Positions 35,086 through 46,542 are shown, numbered from the stretch's first letter. The stretch is 64,000 nt of DNA from Adiantum capillus-veneris (GCA_014529385.2 CM043967.1:129472182-129536181), one strand, 5' to 3'. The notes: generated from the letters alone by a model not told the origin. Program-made: numbers and translations.

Positions 35086-36321
35086 AGCTACGCTTCACAG
35101 TAGTTTACTTTCCTGGGAAAAGTTCGGCAGAGTTTCCCCTGTAAATTGACCTCTGAACCAATATCAAGCTGTCAAATGAACCAAGAAAGCTTGAGATTCT
35201 GCAGAAATTTTGGCAGAATCTCCTTTGTAAAATGGCTCTGGTGTACTAAAAACAGACCAAAAAACAGCTCCAAAAACCATTGTCTCTCTAACACTGTAAG
35301 CTGTGGGTAAACCTGTCCTGCACCTGTACTGTCTCTGACTATCCTATCAGTCCTGTAAGCATAGACTGCGACAATGCCTCAACGGCAGTAAAGCAAAGAT
35401 GCAATCCCAACTGTCTAACTCACAGTCAATACATCCTAGCTGCCTATCTAAGGGTGCTCGAGGGATCGCTCCAAGACCTGTATCACCGAAAGGATCTCAA
35501 CATTCGAGAATCCTCCAGCTCAATAAAACCTCACTCGACCCTCAACAAAGGCTGCAGTAAATCTGACAGTACATAGACTTCCCACAAAGTCATACATCCA
35601 CAAATTTCCCACTGTATGCTGTAACCGTTGCGGCGGTTGTTTGCTGCGTGACTCACAGCCAGCAAACCCTCAACAGACATACATCATCTCTGACAATACA
35701 TCCCATGTGGAAGTACCTGCAATGTCAGGATGAAATCTGGAATATCAAGCAGCAAACACAAGCTACCTGATGAACTAGTGGATGTCGCCTACAGTCTGTG
35801 TGTAGATGCGTCCGTGTCGTATATGACACGCCTCCAAGAACTGTGAGCCGTCCTTCGATGTGTAGACAGCCACAAATCAACACTCTGGGAGTGTCGATAT
35901 CCTCAGCACCTGCAGTCGTAGGCCGAAAACCCCAAATTTGCAGAGTCGGATCTGCACCCGCTGAGACCACGTACTCGAAAATGGCCTGCGCAGAACTTTG
36001 TCGAAGCCGAACGGTGACCGAGATGACCTCAGAATGAAATTCTGAGCACACCGAGCCCTCAAAGAAACACCACCATCCTCCATGTTCATGCAAGGCCTTA
36101 GTGCCTCTAATCACTCTATCCCATAAAGATGGTATAGCAGACTCAATCTCCTAACTCCTGGCTATGACATCTCTGTCAATCTGATGTATCTCTGCAAGAA
36201 TCTCTGCCAAAATCAGTCCCCCATCCGCCCATGCACCATCAAAGAAGTTGATCCTACATCCCACATAGCCCAATCATATGATTCCTCTTCCCCAAATGTC
36301 GACCCTCTGTGTCAGCACTAA
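35086..36321. other. Copia-B leader and flank, no gene
   Basis: Between the Copia-B start codon and the family N element. There is an imperfect local repeat (GGCAGAGTTTCCCCTGTAAA near 35128 and GGCAGAATCTCCTTTGTAAA near 35213). ORFs overlap on both strands at 35725-36114 without a domain. The Copia-B 5' LTR should lie here but is not recognisable. Confidence 0.5.
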
Positions 36322-37438
36322 TGTCACGTGACACATCCAACCCTATGTGTCCGTGGACAAGCTACATCATGACCAAGGTTCAGTTCAGTCAAGTCAATCT
36401 AAAATAGGAAGTGATCAGGCGCTTTTGTGAGTCTGTTCGCATACCGCGCATGTCCAGAAACTTAGATTAGATGCATATCCTCTGGTTGCACACAGCATGA
36501 CCATCAGATTCCATCAGTAGCATTTTTATAGTGCATAGACCTATTTTCCCTATTTTTGACATTTTTCACTTATTATTTTTAAGTGACTTTTGTTGGAAAG
36601 TAAGTAGGGCAAATTGAGTAAGTTTGTATATAAGCAAACCTAGGCTAGCACTAATTGGTAGAAGAGGCAGCAGGAGCACAAGCCCAACAGGCAACTTCTC
36701 AACAAGAACACCCTTGGTGGTGTTTCCCTTCAAGCAAAGACTCCCCTAGCCCTAGCGTTTTCCATCAAGTATCCATCGTCCATAGCCTCCCAAGCATTGG
36801 CATTTTCAACAGGCATCAACATTTCCATAGCCTCACTAGCATTGGCGTTTTCCCTCAAGACTTCCCCACAAGACAACCTCAGCCCTAGCGTTTCCAGAAT
36901 CCCCAAATTGCCCTCCCTTTGCATGGCGTTTTTCAGCAGAAAAGCATCAGCGGATTTCAGCCTTTGACAAGCCTAAGAACTAGCAGAAATTCAGCAATAA
37001 AGACCAAAAAAATCAGCGTTTTCTCTTGCGTTTTCCGCAGCAGCAGATTTCAGCCATTGCGTTTTTGACAGTAGATGGAAAGCATCAGATTTCAGCCACA
37101 ACGTTGATCTCGTCAGTCCCGTCGGGTCGACATCAACCTAACATAAACTTGCATCAGTCACATGCATCCACTTTGTACCAGTTTGTGCAATCAATAATAG
37201 ACCACTCTCGCCAACGAGAGGAGGGTTTTACAACGTCTCTGGTGTCATATTCTCTTCTCTCTCTATCTCTCAGTCTCATACACTTTCACGCACAGTGTCC
37301 ATTCACTTGTTTGTGATCATTGCACTCTCTCATTAAGAATGGAAGGCTCTCCCTTCTATAAGTAAAAGGAACCCTTGAGCACAGTTCGGAGCACTCATCT
37401 TGAGCAAAGTTCAAACATTCATTCCGCTGCACCTTACA
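36322..37438 (+). repeat. Family N 5' LTR
   Basis: 1117 bp, TG...CA ends. It contains a TATATAA box at about 36627-36633 and a degenerate GCTGAAAACGCTGG-type minisatellite (read inverted as GCGTTTTCC/AGCATTGGC) over about 36740-37100. Confidence 0.93.
36627..36633 (+). promoter_or_regulatory. TATA box candidate in family N LTR
   Basis: TATATAA within GTTTGTATATAAGCAAACC. The same box is at 39680-39686 in the 3' LTR. Probably the element promoter. Confidence 0.5.
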
Positions 37439-37451
37439 TTGGTATCAGAGC
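37439..37451 (+). other. Family N primer binding site (tRNA-Met type)
   Basis: TTGGTATCAGAGC directly after the 5' LTR end. Its complement occurs at the matching place at 54575-54586 and 60932-60943. Confidence 0.93.
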
Positions 37452-37773
37452 TTTGGTAGTGTTCTGTATCACTCAAGAAAAGAACCACAAGAACCACATA
37501 ATTTTTTTTCTTGTTGCGATCGCGCGTAACCCAAGATTTCTTGGGCGTGTCGATTCCTAATCGTGTTTTTGAAGAGTGACAGGAAAAGAAGGGCTTGTCC
37601 AACCTCCCCTTGTGCCTCTTTTCACTCATTGAAAGCGGACCGTGTACTTAGCGGCCGGCCAATCGACGTGAGGTGGAAAAAAACAACCTTGGTGTGAGCG
37701 CAAGGCCGCCAAAGGGTGCGCCCGCAGAAAAGAGCAGAACGCGGGTGAAGAGAAGATCCTTCTCTAATAAAGA

Positions 37774-38148
37774 TTGCAAGCGAAAGAAGACCCTCAAGAA
37801 CCCAAGTTCCTCGTGAACTTAAGAACCCAAGACCACAAGAACCCACGACTTCAGTGGATGGTCATCACTCAAAGCAGAATGGATACTTCGCTTGGAGGTG
37901 ATGAGCATGAGAGAGACGAAGAAGAATTTTTCCCACCAGGAGGTTTTTCCAACCCTCCCCCTTCCCCATCTACGCTAAGGATTGCACTAACTCCTATGGA
38001 GGCTTGCGACAAGAGGATGATGGACAGGAAGTTAGAAAGCGAAGAAAGAATAGCAACCATCGACCGCAAATATGAAGAAAGAATGGCAGCCATAGCGCGT
38101 GAGCAAGCAAGCAAGCTTGAAAGCCAAAGAAAGACAAGCCAAATTTGA
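37774..38148 (+). CDS. Family N ORF1, charged coiled-coil, gag-like position
   Basis: 125 codons. It opens with a Pro/Gln/Glu-rich stretch, then the block NPRLQWMVITQSRMDTSLGG that is also found in the copies at 53796-54251 and 60326-60601. It continues with a proline-rich PGGFSNPPPSPSTLR and a charged coiled coil (RKYEERMAAIAREQASKLES). First ORF after the primer site, so it sits where gag would, but shows no zinc knuckle or gag signature. After the stop the frame seems to continue as a Lys/Arg/Gln-rich helix, so it may be truncated. Confidence 0.55.
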   Translation: MQAKEDPQEPKFLVNLRTQDHKNPRLQWMVITQSRMDTSLGGDEHERDEEEFFPPGGFSNPPPSPSTLRIALTPMEACDKRMMDRKLESEERIATIDRKYEERMAAIAREQASKLESQRKTSQI

Positions 38149-38251
38149 TCACGAGAACAATGAAAGACAAGCAAAATATGACCGCGAAAACAAAGCAAGA
38201 CAAGAGAAGAGCAATCAACACATGAAAGAGTTGTGGTGACTTTTTTCTCAA

Positions 38252-38719
38252 GTGCACGCGCACTTTGCACAGAATCAAGAAAAGGAGACTCTCTCACTCT
38301 CTATTTTTCCAAAGCATGACACACATGATTTGCATGATGATGATTTGAATGATAAAGATAAGCATGATGAATTGCATAACAATGACAAGCATGATGAATT
38401 GGATGATCAAGATGTGATTTCTCACAAGCATGATGATTTGCATGAAGATGATATGATTGTTCACAAGGATGATGTGTTAGTTGATACTTTCTCTATTGAA
38501 GCTAACCTCATTGCAGATTCCATCAATCACGAAGAACCGATCTTGACTCTCGAGCATAGGTCCAAAGCACCCCTTCAAGAAGAACCAATCTTGTGTCTCG
38601 AGCCTCGGTCCAAGGAACCCTCACAGGAAGTATTATGTGTTCGCATGATTAGTACACACACATTGTTCGAGTGTTTCATTTGTAATCATTTCCTGTATTT
38701 TCGTCAGCGTCTTATGTGA
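38252..38719 (+). CDS. Family N ORF2, His/Asp-rich repeats
   Basis: 155 codons. The middle is a degenerate repeat of HD(E/D)LH(D/N)(D/N)-type units (KHDELHNNDKHDELDDQDVI), then EEPILTLEHRSKAPLQEEPI and a hydrophobic, Cys-containing end. The stop overlaps the start of ORF3 by 4 bp (ATGA-type overlap at 38716-38719). Function not recognised. Confidence 0.5.
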   Translation: MHAHFAQNQEKETLSLSIFPKHDTHDLHDDDLNDKDKHDELHNNDKHDELDDQDVISHKHDDLHEDDMIVHKDDVLVDTFSIEANLIADSINHEEPILTLEHRSKAPLQEEPILCLEPRSKEPSQEVLCVRMISTHTLFECFICNHFLYFRQRLM

Positions 38720-39192
38720 TCCCTTTTCCTAGGCATGACATAGTGTACGTTGAGCAGGGTTCACTCATGAATGAGCACAATTGTATGAGGATTGTTCATG
38801 AAAAGCTGAAAAGTATGCATTCAAGGAAGTCACACTGCATGTCTCTTCCTTGGCACGACACAATTGTAGAAAGAGCACATGAAAGTATGAGCACCAAGCG
38901 TGGGCATTTCCATTGTGTTTTGCCACAGTTGATTGATTTAGATCAGTACGACAAGATTCGATCTCATTGTTTGCGTGTGTGTGGTGAACGGGTTAGCACT
39001 CCGTCTCTTTGTTCATCTACATTGCATGCACAGTCTTTGAGGAAGACGAGATTTTTTCCACTCACTTTACATGGAATAGTCATGTTCATGGTTTTGTGTT
39101 GGAAATGGTTTCAGGAATTTTCAGCCGTGGAGATTCTTGAAGATGGAAGAAGCATGAATCTAGACGAAGTTGAAGCATCGAAGGAGCCATAG
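38716..39192 (+). CDS. Family N ORF3, conserved protein of unknown function
   Basis: 158 codons. Conserved stretches include VLPQLIDLDQ, TPSLCSSTLHAQSLRKTR, FPLTLHGIVMFMVLCWKWFQ and LDEVEASKEP. The copy at 63582-63995 on the minus strand shares roughly two thirds of residues by eye, including the cysteines and the hydrophobic LHG..MFM.LCWKWFQEF block, which suggests protein-level constraint. It sits next to the 3' LTR, where envelope-like ORFs occur in some plant LTR elements, but I see no signal peptide and assign no function. Confidence 0.6.
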   Translation: MIPFPRHDIVYVEQGSLMNEHNCMRIVHEKLKSMHSRKSHCMSLPWHDTIVERAHESMSTKRGHFHCVLPQLIDLDQYDKIRSHCLRVCGERVSTPSLCSSTLHAQSLRKTRFFPLTLHGIVMFMVLCWKWFQEFSAVEILEDGRSMNLDEVEASKEP

Positions 39193-39374
39193 AAGACTTT
39201 GTGTCGCTTTCGGCACGGCCCAAATAAGCAAGCGTTGCAGACCTTTAAAAAGGTTCAAGTATTGCACGACCCACACATCAGAGTGGGTCGGCGAAGAGTC
39301 CCTTCCATGCTATTGGCGATCTCCCTCGACGCCATACAGTTTGGTACCAGTACCTCACTTTGAAAATGAGAGGA

Positions 39375-40481
39375 TGTCACGTGACACATCCAACCCTATG
39401 TGTCCGTGGACAAGCTACAACATGACCAGGGTTCAGTTCAGTCAAGTCAGTCTAGAATAGGAAGTGATCTGACACTTTTGTGAGTCTGTTCGCAGACCGT
39501 GCATGTACAGACACTTAGATTAGATGCATATCCTCAGGTTGCACACAGTATGACCATCAGATCCCATCAGTAGCATTTTTACAGTGCATAGACCTATTTT
39601 CCCTATTTTTGACATTTTTCACTTATTATTTTTAAGTGACTTTTGTTGGAAAGTAGGTAGGGCAAATTGAGTAAGTTTGTATATAAGCAAACCTAGGCTA
39701 GCACTAATTGGCAGAAGAGGCAGCAGGAGCACAAGCTCAATAGGCAACTTCTCAACAAGAACCCCCTTGGTGGCGTTTTCCCTCCAAGCAAAGACTCCCC
39801 TAGCCCTAGCGTTTTCCATCAAGTACCCATCGTCCATAGCCTCCCAAGCATTGGCATTTTCAACAGGCATCAACATTTCCATAGCCTCACTAGCATTGGC
39901 GTTTTCCCTCAAGACTTCCCCACAAGACAACCTCAGCCCCTAGCGTTTCCAGGATCCCCAAATCGCCCTCGCAGATAAGCATCAACGGATTTCAGCCTTT
40001 GACAAGAGTAAGAACCAACAGAAATTCAGCAATAAAGACCAAAAAAATCAGCGTTTTCTCTTGCGTTTTCCGCAGCAGCAGATTTCAGCCATTTGCGTTT
40101 TCAACAGATAGAAAGCATCAGATTTCAGCCACAACGTCGATCTCGTCACCCCCATCGTCGACATCGACCTAGCCTAGACTTGCATCAATCACATGCATCC
40201 ACTTTGTACCAGTTTGTGCAATCAATAGTAGACCATTCTCGCCAACAAGAGTGGAGCCTTCAGAGGAGGGTTTTACAACGTCTCTGGTGTCGTATTCTCT
40301 TCTCTCTCTATCTCTCTGTCTCATACACTTTCACGCACAGTGTCCATTCACTTGTTTGTGATCATTGCACTCTCATTAAGAACAGAAGGCTCTCCCTTCC
40401 ATAAGTAAAAGGAACCCTTGAGCACATTTCGGAGCACTCATCTTGAGCAAAGTTCAAACATTCATTTCGCTGCACCTTACA
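39375..40481 (+). repeat. Family N 3' LTR
   Basis: 1107 bp, close match to 36322-37438 with substitutions and small indels. The purine-rich AAAATGAGAGGA immediately upstream is the likely polypurine tract. Confidence 0.93.
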
Positions 40482-40486
40482 ACTAA

Positions 40487-40815
40487 ATTTACGCAGCAAG
40501 GTCTCTTTAGAGAGAAGTTACAGTCTCTAGTACACATCTTGACGAGGGATGATCAGACCAGGTATATGTATGTGTAATTGACGGCTGCTGATACAGAAAA
40601 CTTCACTGCCACTGTAGGGTATTATCTCTCCCCCACATTTTTCATGTACTATATCTGTACAACAGTTCTCATACACATGTTTTGATTTAGCTACTCACAT
40701 CTCTGTTCTAGGTTACTACACATTTTTTAACTTTCTAGCAATATAATTTTCCTTTCTAGTTTCTTACACAGAGATTGTATCAAATACACCTCAATGTAAC
40801 TTCTTGGTCTCATAG
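40487..40815. other. No gene seen
   Basis: Between the family N element and the LINE inversion breakpoint. AT-rich, no supported feature. Confidence 0.5.
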
Positions 40816-40819
40816 ATCA

Positions 40820-41777
40820 TTACAGTTGCTCCTCCTCTCTCGCTGTAGCCAGGCGAGCCAAAGACTCCTGGAGAAAGAATGAAGTGAGCTGAGCAAGTCC
40901 AGAGGCCACTCTGTCAGCAAGAGAATCTTGCATATCTAAGCTCTTTGTCCAAAGAGCCTCCACTCGCTCTCTGAGCGCTGAGTCCAGCAAGACCCTCTCA
41001 GGGATATGTAGCATCATGCTCTCCCTCCTCTACCTATCAGTCACTATAAGGATCACTAGTCCCTGCCAAAATGCCAACTGTCCCACCCAAGTCACAGAAG
41101 TGGTCACTAGTGTAGAAGCGATCTATCCGAGATAGATTCACGCCTCCCACTCTGCGGTCCGAACGAGAGAAGGCCAGGTTGTCTAGGGGCCTCACAAAGC
41201 TAGAATGCCGCCACACATCTGAAACCCGCCGTCATAAAAAAACCTCTCCCAAGCTGCTAGCTCAACTCCATGCAAAGTAGTATGGCTGCCACCAATCCTG
41301 TCAGAGGGTTCCTCCAACATGTTGAAGTCACCTCCTATGCACCATTGCTCTGCATGCGGCAGAGACTCAACAATTTGAGACCAAAATTTTGCACGTGCAC
41401 TCGCCACATTGGACGCATAGACGTTCAGGAAGCCCACGAGACAACCCTGAACCTACATAGTGATCCATTGAGCCCTGCCTGGCACAATAATCCCTCTGCC
41501 CACAATGGCCTGCTAGCAAAGAATCCGCAATAGTCATAGATACCCCGCCCTGGATGCCTCCAGGTCCAAATGCAACTGACCAAAAAGTCTCATATCGTCC
41601 ATGCAAAAGCAGACCACGATGTCTAGTGTGGCTCTCACACAGATGATGCTCATGTAGCATAAGAAGGTCAATATCTCTTCCCACAAGGCATCGCTGAAGC
41701 TCCTAACGAAGCCGGCCCCTCTGACGCTGAAACTGGGGCCCACCTAATCTCTGTACGTTCCATAAGACGATCCTCAT
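40820..41777 (-). pseudogene. LINE endonuclease (APE-type), damaged
   Basis: The apurinic-type endonuclease of ORF2 nicks target DNA to start reverse transcription. The start reads MRIVLWNVQRLGG, then DIDLLMLHEHHLCES, GGIQGGVSMTIADSLL, NVYASNVASARAKFW and CIGGDFNMLEEPSDRIGG (the GDFN box). Later come NLSRIDRFYTSDHF and RERVEALWTKSLDMQDSL. Stops at about 41715 and in the middle region and several frame changes inactivate it. Confidence 0.82.
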
Positions 41778-41880
41778 GAGGAGCGAGATAGAACTGATGC
41801 TACCGCATCAGCTAACCATGCTATCTTCGAGGCTTGGATGGGGAGTAATCTGCATCCGAGCATCCTCAAGATAGGCGTGA

Positions 41881-43460
41881 CTAAATAGAGTGTCTAGCCC
41901 AAGCCCAAGTAAACCGAGCCGTACGTAAAGAAACCTCCTCTATCCAGGAGTCCTCATGTATGTGTACATAGCATGGCGGGCTCTGCGTGGCAATAAAAAA
42001 GTGAACCACAATGTGTCTACATCCTGCTGCGTCTGGAGGTGTCACGACAAACTTGGCCAATGGCCAAAGAGTCTGAAGCAAGTTTGTAGCCCGTAGGTCT
42101 CCCAGTGATGAGAGAACTCTAGGTCCTGTGTCTGCAACCACTCCAACATTGAGTCTATAGTCCACTCGGCTTGGTCCTTGCCGCATAGGGAAAAGAGAAG
42201 CCAACTGCCGAGTCCAAGGCCTCTATCCCCCTAGCTGCAAGGAACATTTACACATGAACTCTAAAGCAGGCTGCCTCTAGGTCTGGGGAGGGGTCGCTGA
42301 GAAATCGCGTAAAGTCGTAGACAAAGAAATCCCAACAATGACAAATGTCAAAGCTCGTCAGACCACGAGGAATTGTTGCAAAGGGAGATGTCTGTACCAG
42401 AAGAGGGGGTCGCAAGAAAGGCTGTCCCTCTCTCGCCAAGCGACTTGTGGCAAAGGCGTTGCCAAGAGATCTCCTAGCAGCCGAGGAGGGCCCTGTCCCC
42501 TGGGACGGCTGCGGCATTGGAGCGAAAGGAGGTGAGGGAGCAGGGGGGAAGGGGAAGAGGGGGGGCGAGGGGGATCGACAAAGGTGGGAGGGCAAGATGG
42601 AGAGGCAGTGGGAGAAGGAGGAAAAGGCAGGGTGGAAGAGGGGGGAAACTTGGGTGGGGGAGGGGAGCTGTCGAGGGTGAGGCTGAGGTGGAGGCTGGAG
42701 TAGGGACCTCCTCATGCTGAAGAGGGTCGAAACTAATTCCCCGTGGAAACCCACTGCTACTGGGCAGGAACCTGAGTACCAGGCTGGCGCGGTAGCCCCT
42801 GCAGACGTCGACCACGAACCTGCTGCCAGCCCTCCTCCGCTTGAGCCCCAGGCTTGGAGGGTGGCTCTGCCTGTGTACTCTGTGACTCTGCTTGCTGCTG
42901 CTGGCCAGCCCTTTAGGGCTGGGAGCTAGGCCTAAGGTGTAGGTCGGGGTCTTCTCCGTGGACAGGCCTTCGCAAGATGGCCCATCTGTTGACAGATGAA
43001 ACACTAATTCGGGAGACCCGAATACTCCACGCTCTGTCGGAACCAACCCCCACTCACCCGAGGAAGTAGTATGACCTTCAGGAGAGTGTGTGTCCCTAAC
43101 CAAAACTCGTACCGAAGGAATGCCGACCGCCTTGGCAGCTACTGAGGCTGTCGTGCGAGGTGTCTCCAAGACAGTTCCAATCTCTGAACCTATCCTGGAC
43201 AAAAGTGGTAGGTACTACCTCCTCAAACCAGGGAAGCAGACGGACATGGGAAGGTCTGCCTCCTCTACCAAAACATCCGAAGCTAGGTCAAAACCGTGTC
43301 TCCACTGTCGGAAGTAGACTCGAACTGCTCCGCTGGTCAAGGGGCTCATCACGATGACCTTGGGTCCATTTGTGTCTGATGCTGTGAAGAAGAGGCGGAG
43401 AATAAGGGTAGCGTGCAAGCGGGCGAGGCAGTGGGCAGGCAGGCGGGCAGTGGGTAGGGT
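41881..43460 (-). pseudogene. LINE ORF1, DUF4283-like region and Pro-rich tail
   Basis: Near 43400-43220 the reading gives VRVYFRQWRHGFDLASD and ADLPMSVCFPGLRR, continuing in the next ORF with LSRIGSEIGTVLETPR and SVRVLVRDTHS. This matches the layout of DUF4283, the nucleic-acid-binding domain of plant L1 ORF1. A basic Cys-poor stretch (LGLKRRRAGSRFVVDV) and a long Pro/Ser-rich region (42750-42500) follow. Frameshifts divide it. ORF1 precedes ORF2 by about 100 bp. Confidence 0.6.
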
Positions 43461-43561
43461 GACAGGCGGGGTAGTGTAGCGGACAGCGGGTGGGGCAGAG
43501 AGGCAGCGGTAGGCTAGGCAACGGGCGGGGTAGGTTACAGCGAGAGGGGGACTGCACGCAA

Positions 43562-43562
<1 letters not shown>

Positions 43563-43590
<28 letters not shown>
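43563..43590. repeat. (G)28 homopolymer
   Basis: 28 consecutive G on the plus strand (C on the LINE strand) in the LINE 5' region. The length may vary or be mis-assembled. Confidence 0.9.
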
Positions 43591-43592
<2 letters not shown>

Positions 43593-43665
43593 ATGATGGC
43601 GAGAGGGGGAGGTGTGGCAGCAGCAGCGAGCGGGCGTCTTGCTCCAAGGACACCATACTTAATTT

Positions 43666-43677
43666 TTGTGCACTCAC
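43666..43677 (-). other. Displaced LINE target-site duplication (inverted copy)
   Basis: TTGTGCACTCAC is the exact inverse of GTGAGTGCACAA at 50286-50297, which follows the LINE poly(A). It lies right at the 5' end of the inverted LINE half. Confidence 0.75.
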
Positions 43678-44067
43678 ATATTATACATATACACGGAAAA
43701 AGGAAATAGCTAGGCCAGTTGTCCATCGATAGCTTCTTTGGTCCAGTAGTTACGATGCTTTCAAGTTTCCAATCCCCACAATATATTTTGTAGAGTCAAT
43801 GGATGAAGGTGAACAGTAACACCATTCTTGCGTTGGGAGGTATGTCCATATGACATTCTCGCATGTCCAGAGGAGAAAAAAGATTGCTTCGGTTTGGGTT
43901 ATTCGTTGCAACTCAAGAACATAATCACTAGTAGTCGTGGATTAATATTTTTGGCCAAAGGATGCTTTAGTGGTCTTTTCTGTAATTTGCGACAAGCATT
44001 ACATGCAGTTGACAATACAGAATTCATGCGAACATGCTACTTTCCTTTGAATATCAAAATTCCAAGG

Positions 44068-44069
<2 letters not shown>

Positions 44070-44102
<33 letters not shown>
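44070..44102. repeat. (GA)n microsatellite
   Basis: About 33 bp of uninterrupted GA. Confidence 0.95.
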
Positions 44103-44105
<3 letters not shown>

Positions 44106-46455
44106 CTAAAAATACCAAGTGCTAGGTCTTAAAATGTAGCATTATAAAAAGTAGAGTGAAAAGCAATAAATCACACAACGAAGATTGCTAAGGCAACTCA
44201 TTAGTCAAAGATAAGAAAGGTTACCTCGTGATGAAGTCCATAGCACAGCCTAGGGAATGTTAAAAAAAGGACATTAGAGGCTCTTTGTAGTTCAACCTCA
44301 AGGAATTTTGTGTGATTAAATAGAGTGGTCTCAACACGGGCACATCATTACTCCATGCATTAACAAGGCCGTCAGAGAAGACGGGAGGCACCGCGCAATG
44401 GGAGGTGAGAAAGAAATAGTCGCGAATCGCAAAGCTGATGCCAACAACATAATGATGATGGGCAGTGAGTATTTCAAATATAGTTTGGAGTAAAAAATTT
44501 CTATAACTATTTAGTCTTACATACCACTAAATTGCCACACATGTAGTCTAATGTCTGTCCTTAAATCACCCGTTGATATGCCTCATTTCTTTACACTTGA
44601 TTGTCTAAGACTGAAAATCGTCTATCTGAGTGGAGAAGCGTGCCACTTGGCACACTCTGATTGGAGCTCTGAGAAAATTAAGAAAAACTTTACCGCATAT
44701 TTAATCTCTGAAGTCAAGAGTGAAAAAAGCTTAGCACATTTTTTTTTTCAAAAAAAGCTTAGCATAGCACAACAAACACGTTGGAAGCGATTGAGTGCCA
44801 ACGGCCGAGTCGTCACTCACCGGAGACAGCCCCAAAAACCAGACTTGCACATGACACACAGCAGCGCTGCACCGCTGCCCCAAAGGCCGAATCCTCACTT
44901 ATTGCAGACAGCCGAAACATGCTTCTCAACAACAACAGTTGGTAGCAACACAACGCATAACACACAGACCAGCGCTGTGGTACACAAACCAACATACAAT
45001 CCCAACACAACCACAAAAGAGGCCTGCACAGCCCTGCGTATAACACTCACCAGCAGCGTGGCACATGAACACACAGCCCTGTTGCTGGCAGCAATTCAGT
45101 GCCACAAGACAAGCCTTGCGCATAACACAGATCAACGCTGTGGCACAGTGATTTATCTAAAGTGCAAGCTTGCAGTTTTCACACATTACAGTAATCAATA
45201 ATCTAAATCAAGTCAAGTCTTTGATGAAATGCACAAGCTACAAGTGACATTACTAAAAGATAATCATTTGGAATACTCAATGATTACGATATCTCTCTGA
45301 AGTGAGAACATGAAGTTCTTATAGTCCACCATAGGCCTTTAAACGATTATCTATCTATAGTGCAAGCATGGGTATGCTCTCACATAATACAATATATCTT
45401 CCAATCCAAATAAAGATAACTATCTTTAGACATGCTATTCCTAAATTTTTATTCCAGTGAGAGCATAATGTTAATGACTCTACACATTAATGACTCTACA
45501 CATGGACGCAAAAATGTCTATATACCTATGTTCACTTTGAAATGAGAGTAAATCTCTGCACATCAAACTTGAACACTAAACTAAGTAAGATTAAATTCTA
45601 TTATCTTATGTTTTTCAAACTAATTACCTCATATCAAAGAACACTTTGCATACATTCGTAATATCCTAAATTAGATGACTACTTCACTCCCAAGTGTCAG
45701 TTAATTGAGCACATGGCAAGTGATTCTTATAAAAATGCCTTGCATAGAGTGAGAAACCAAGCTCTGCACAAAATACAAGGCCTATAATTATTTGCCTATT
45801 TACACCATTGAAAGTTTTTAAGTACTTTTATTTTTTAGCTAATTTGACTTATTAGTTTTTTATAGTTAATTTCTTGAATATAGCATTTCTGTTGAGGTTC
45901 TTCATTACTTGCTTTGAGTTTGGAAGTTACAAAAATAGTTGTGCATGGTATTTTTGTATAAAAGTTTTTGTTCAAAAGGTTTTTTGATCCAAAATCATTT
46001 TCTGTTATTGGTTCTACTTTCTGTTACTGGTTTTGATGTACAGTTTATTTCAAGTTTGGTTGAAGTGGCATTAATACATGGCTGCCTTTTGATTTAGTTG
46101 GGCATAACATTTCTCTTGTCTATCTCTCACGTCTCCCTGGGCACTCTTGGTATTCACTGTGCACTCCCCTTACTCTCAATCTCTTGCGCTGCTCCCGACG
46201 GGACCCGGAAAATTTATATTCACCATACACTTGACAACTTTGTGTCCACTTTCGCGCATAAACATTCAAGGGTAGCACTAGACGCTAGGTACCCTTGGGT
46301 GCAGTCTGGCGCATAGCTTAAACTCCATGATACGTGAGGCGTGAGAGCCCACCTTCCCCATGTTGTTACACACTTCCGCACTCTGATGTAATGTGATATT
46401 GTTGAAATGTTGAAATTGTTATTTATTGCATAGACCCCGGGGAAGGGGGATCTCT

Positions 46456-46456
<1 letters not shown>

Positions 46457-46508
<52 letters not shown>

Positions 46509-46542
46509 ATAATCTATAATGAATTTGTGTGTGTGTGTGTGG

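Larger units (their letters stand above)
36322..40481 (+). mobile_element. Complete non-autonomous LTR element, family N, TSD ACTAA
   Basis: LTRs at 36322-37438 and 39375-40481 both start TGTCACGTGACA and end ACCTTACA. ACTAA flanks both ends (36317-36321, 40482-40486). The 1.94 kb interior has a Met-tRNA primer site, three ORFs and a purine-rich stretch before the 3' LTR, but no protease, integrase, RT or RNase H. It therefore resembles a LARD-type element that must be moved by enzymes from elsewhere. Related copies on the minus strand lie at 51776-52935, 53735-55189, 58118-59301, 60072-61532 and 61570-64000. Confidence 0.95.
40816..43665 (-). mobile_element. LINE 5' half (ORF1 and endonuclease), inverted
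   Basis: The 5' part of an L1-type plant LINE reads right to left: a GC-rich 5' region, ORF1, then ORF2 from an ATG at 41775-41777 through the endonuclease to about 40822. The reading then stops abruptly at ...REEEQL. The continuation (QRMQEHHPDS...) is found on the plus strand from about 46690. The 5' end lies at 43665, next to TTGTGCACTCAC, the inverse of the 12 bp after the poly(A) at 50286. Confidence 0.85.

Noticed and set aside
36655-36924. Overlapping ORFs inside family N LTRs (also 39619-39943)
   Set aside because: They lie over the LTR minisatellite, read equally well on both strands, and are interrupted differently in the two LTRs.
42248-42754. Pro/Ser-rich ORFs on both strands at 42.2-42.8 kb as separate genes
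   Set aside because: They are alternative frames of the GC-rich tail of LINE ORF1.
44551-45201. 216-codon plus-strand ORF
   Set aside because: Made largely of degenerate CAGCGCTGTGGCAC-type repeats, Thr/His-rich, with no recognisable domain and similar open frames on the opposite strand. Kept only as a note in the region description.
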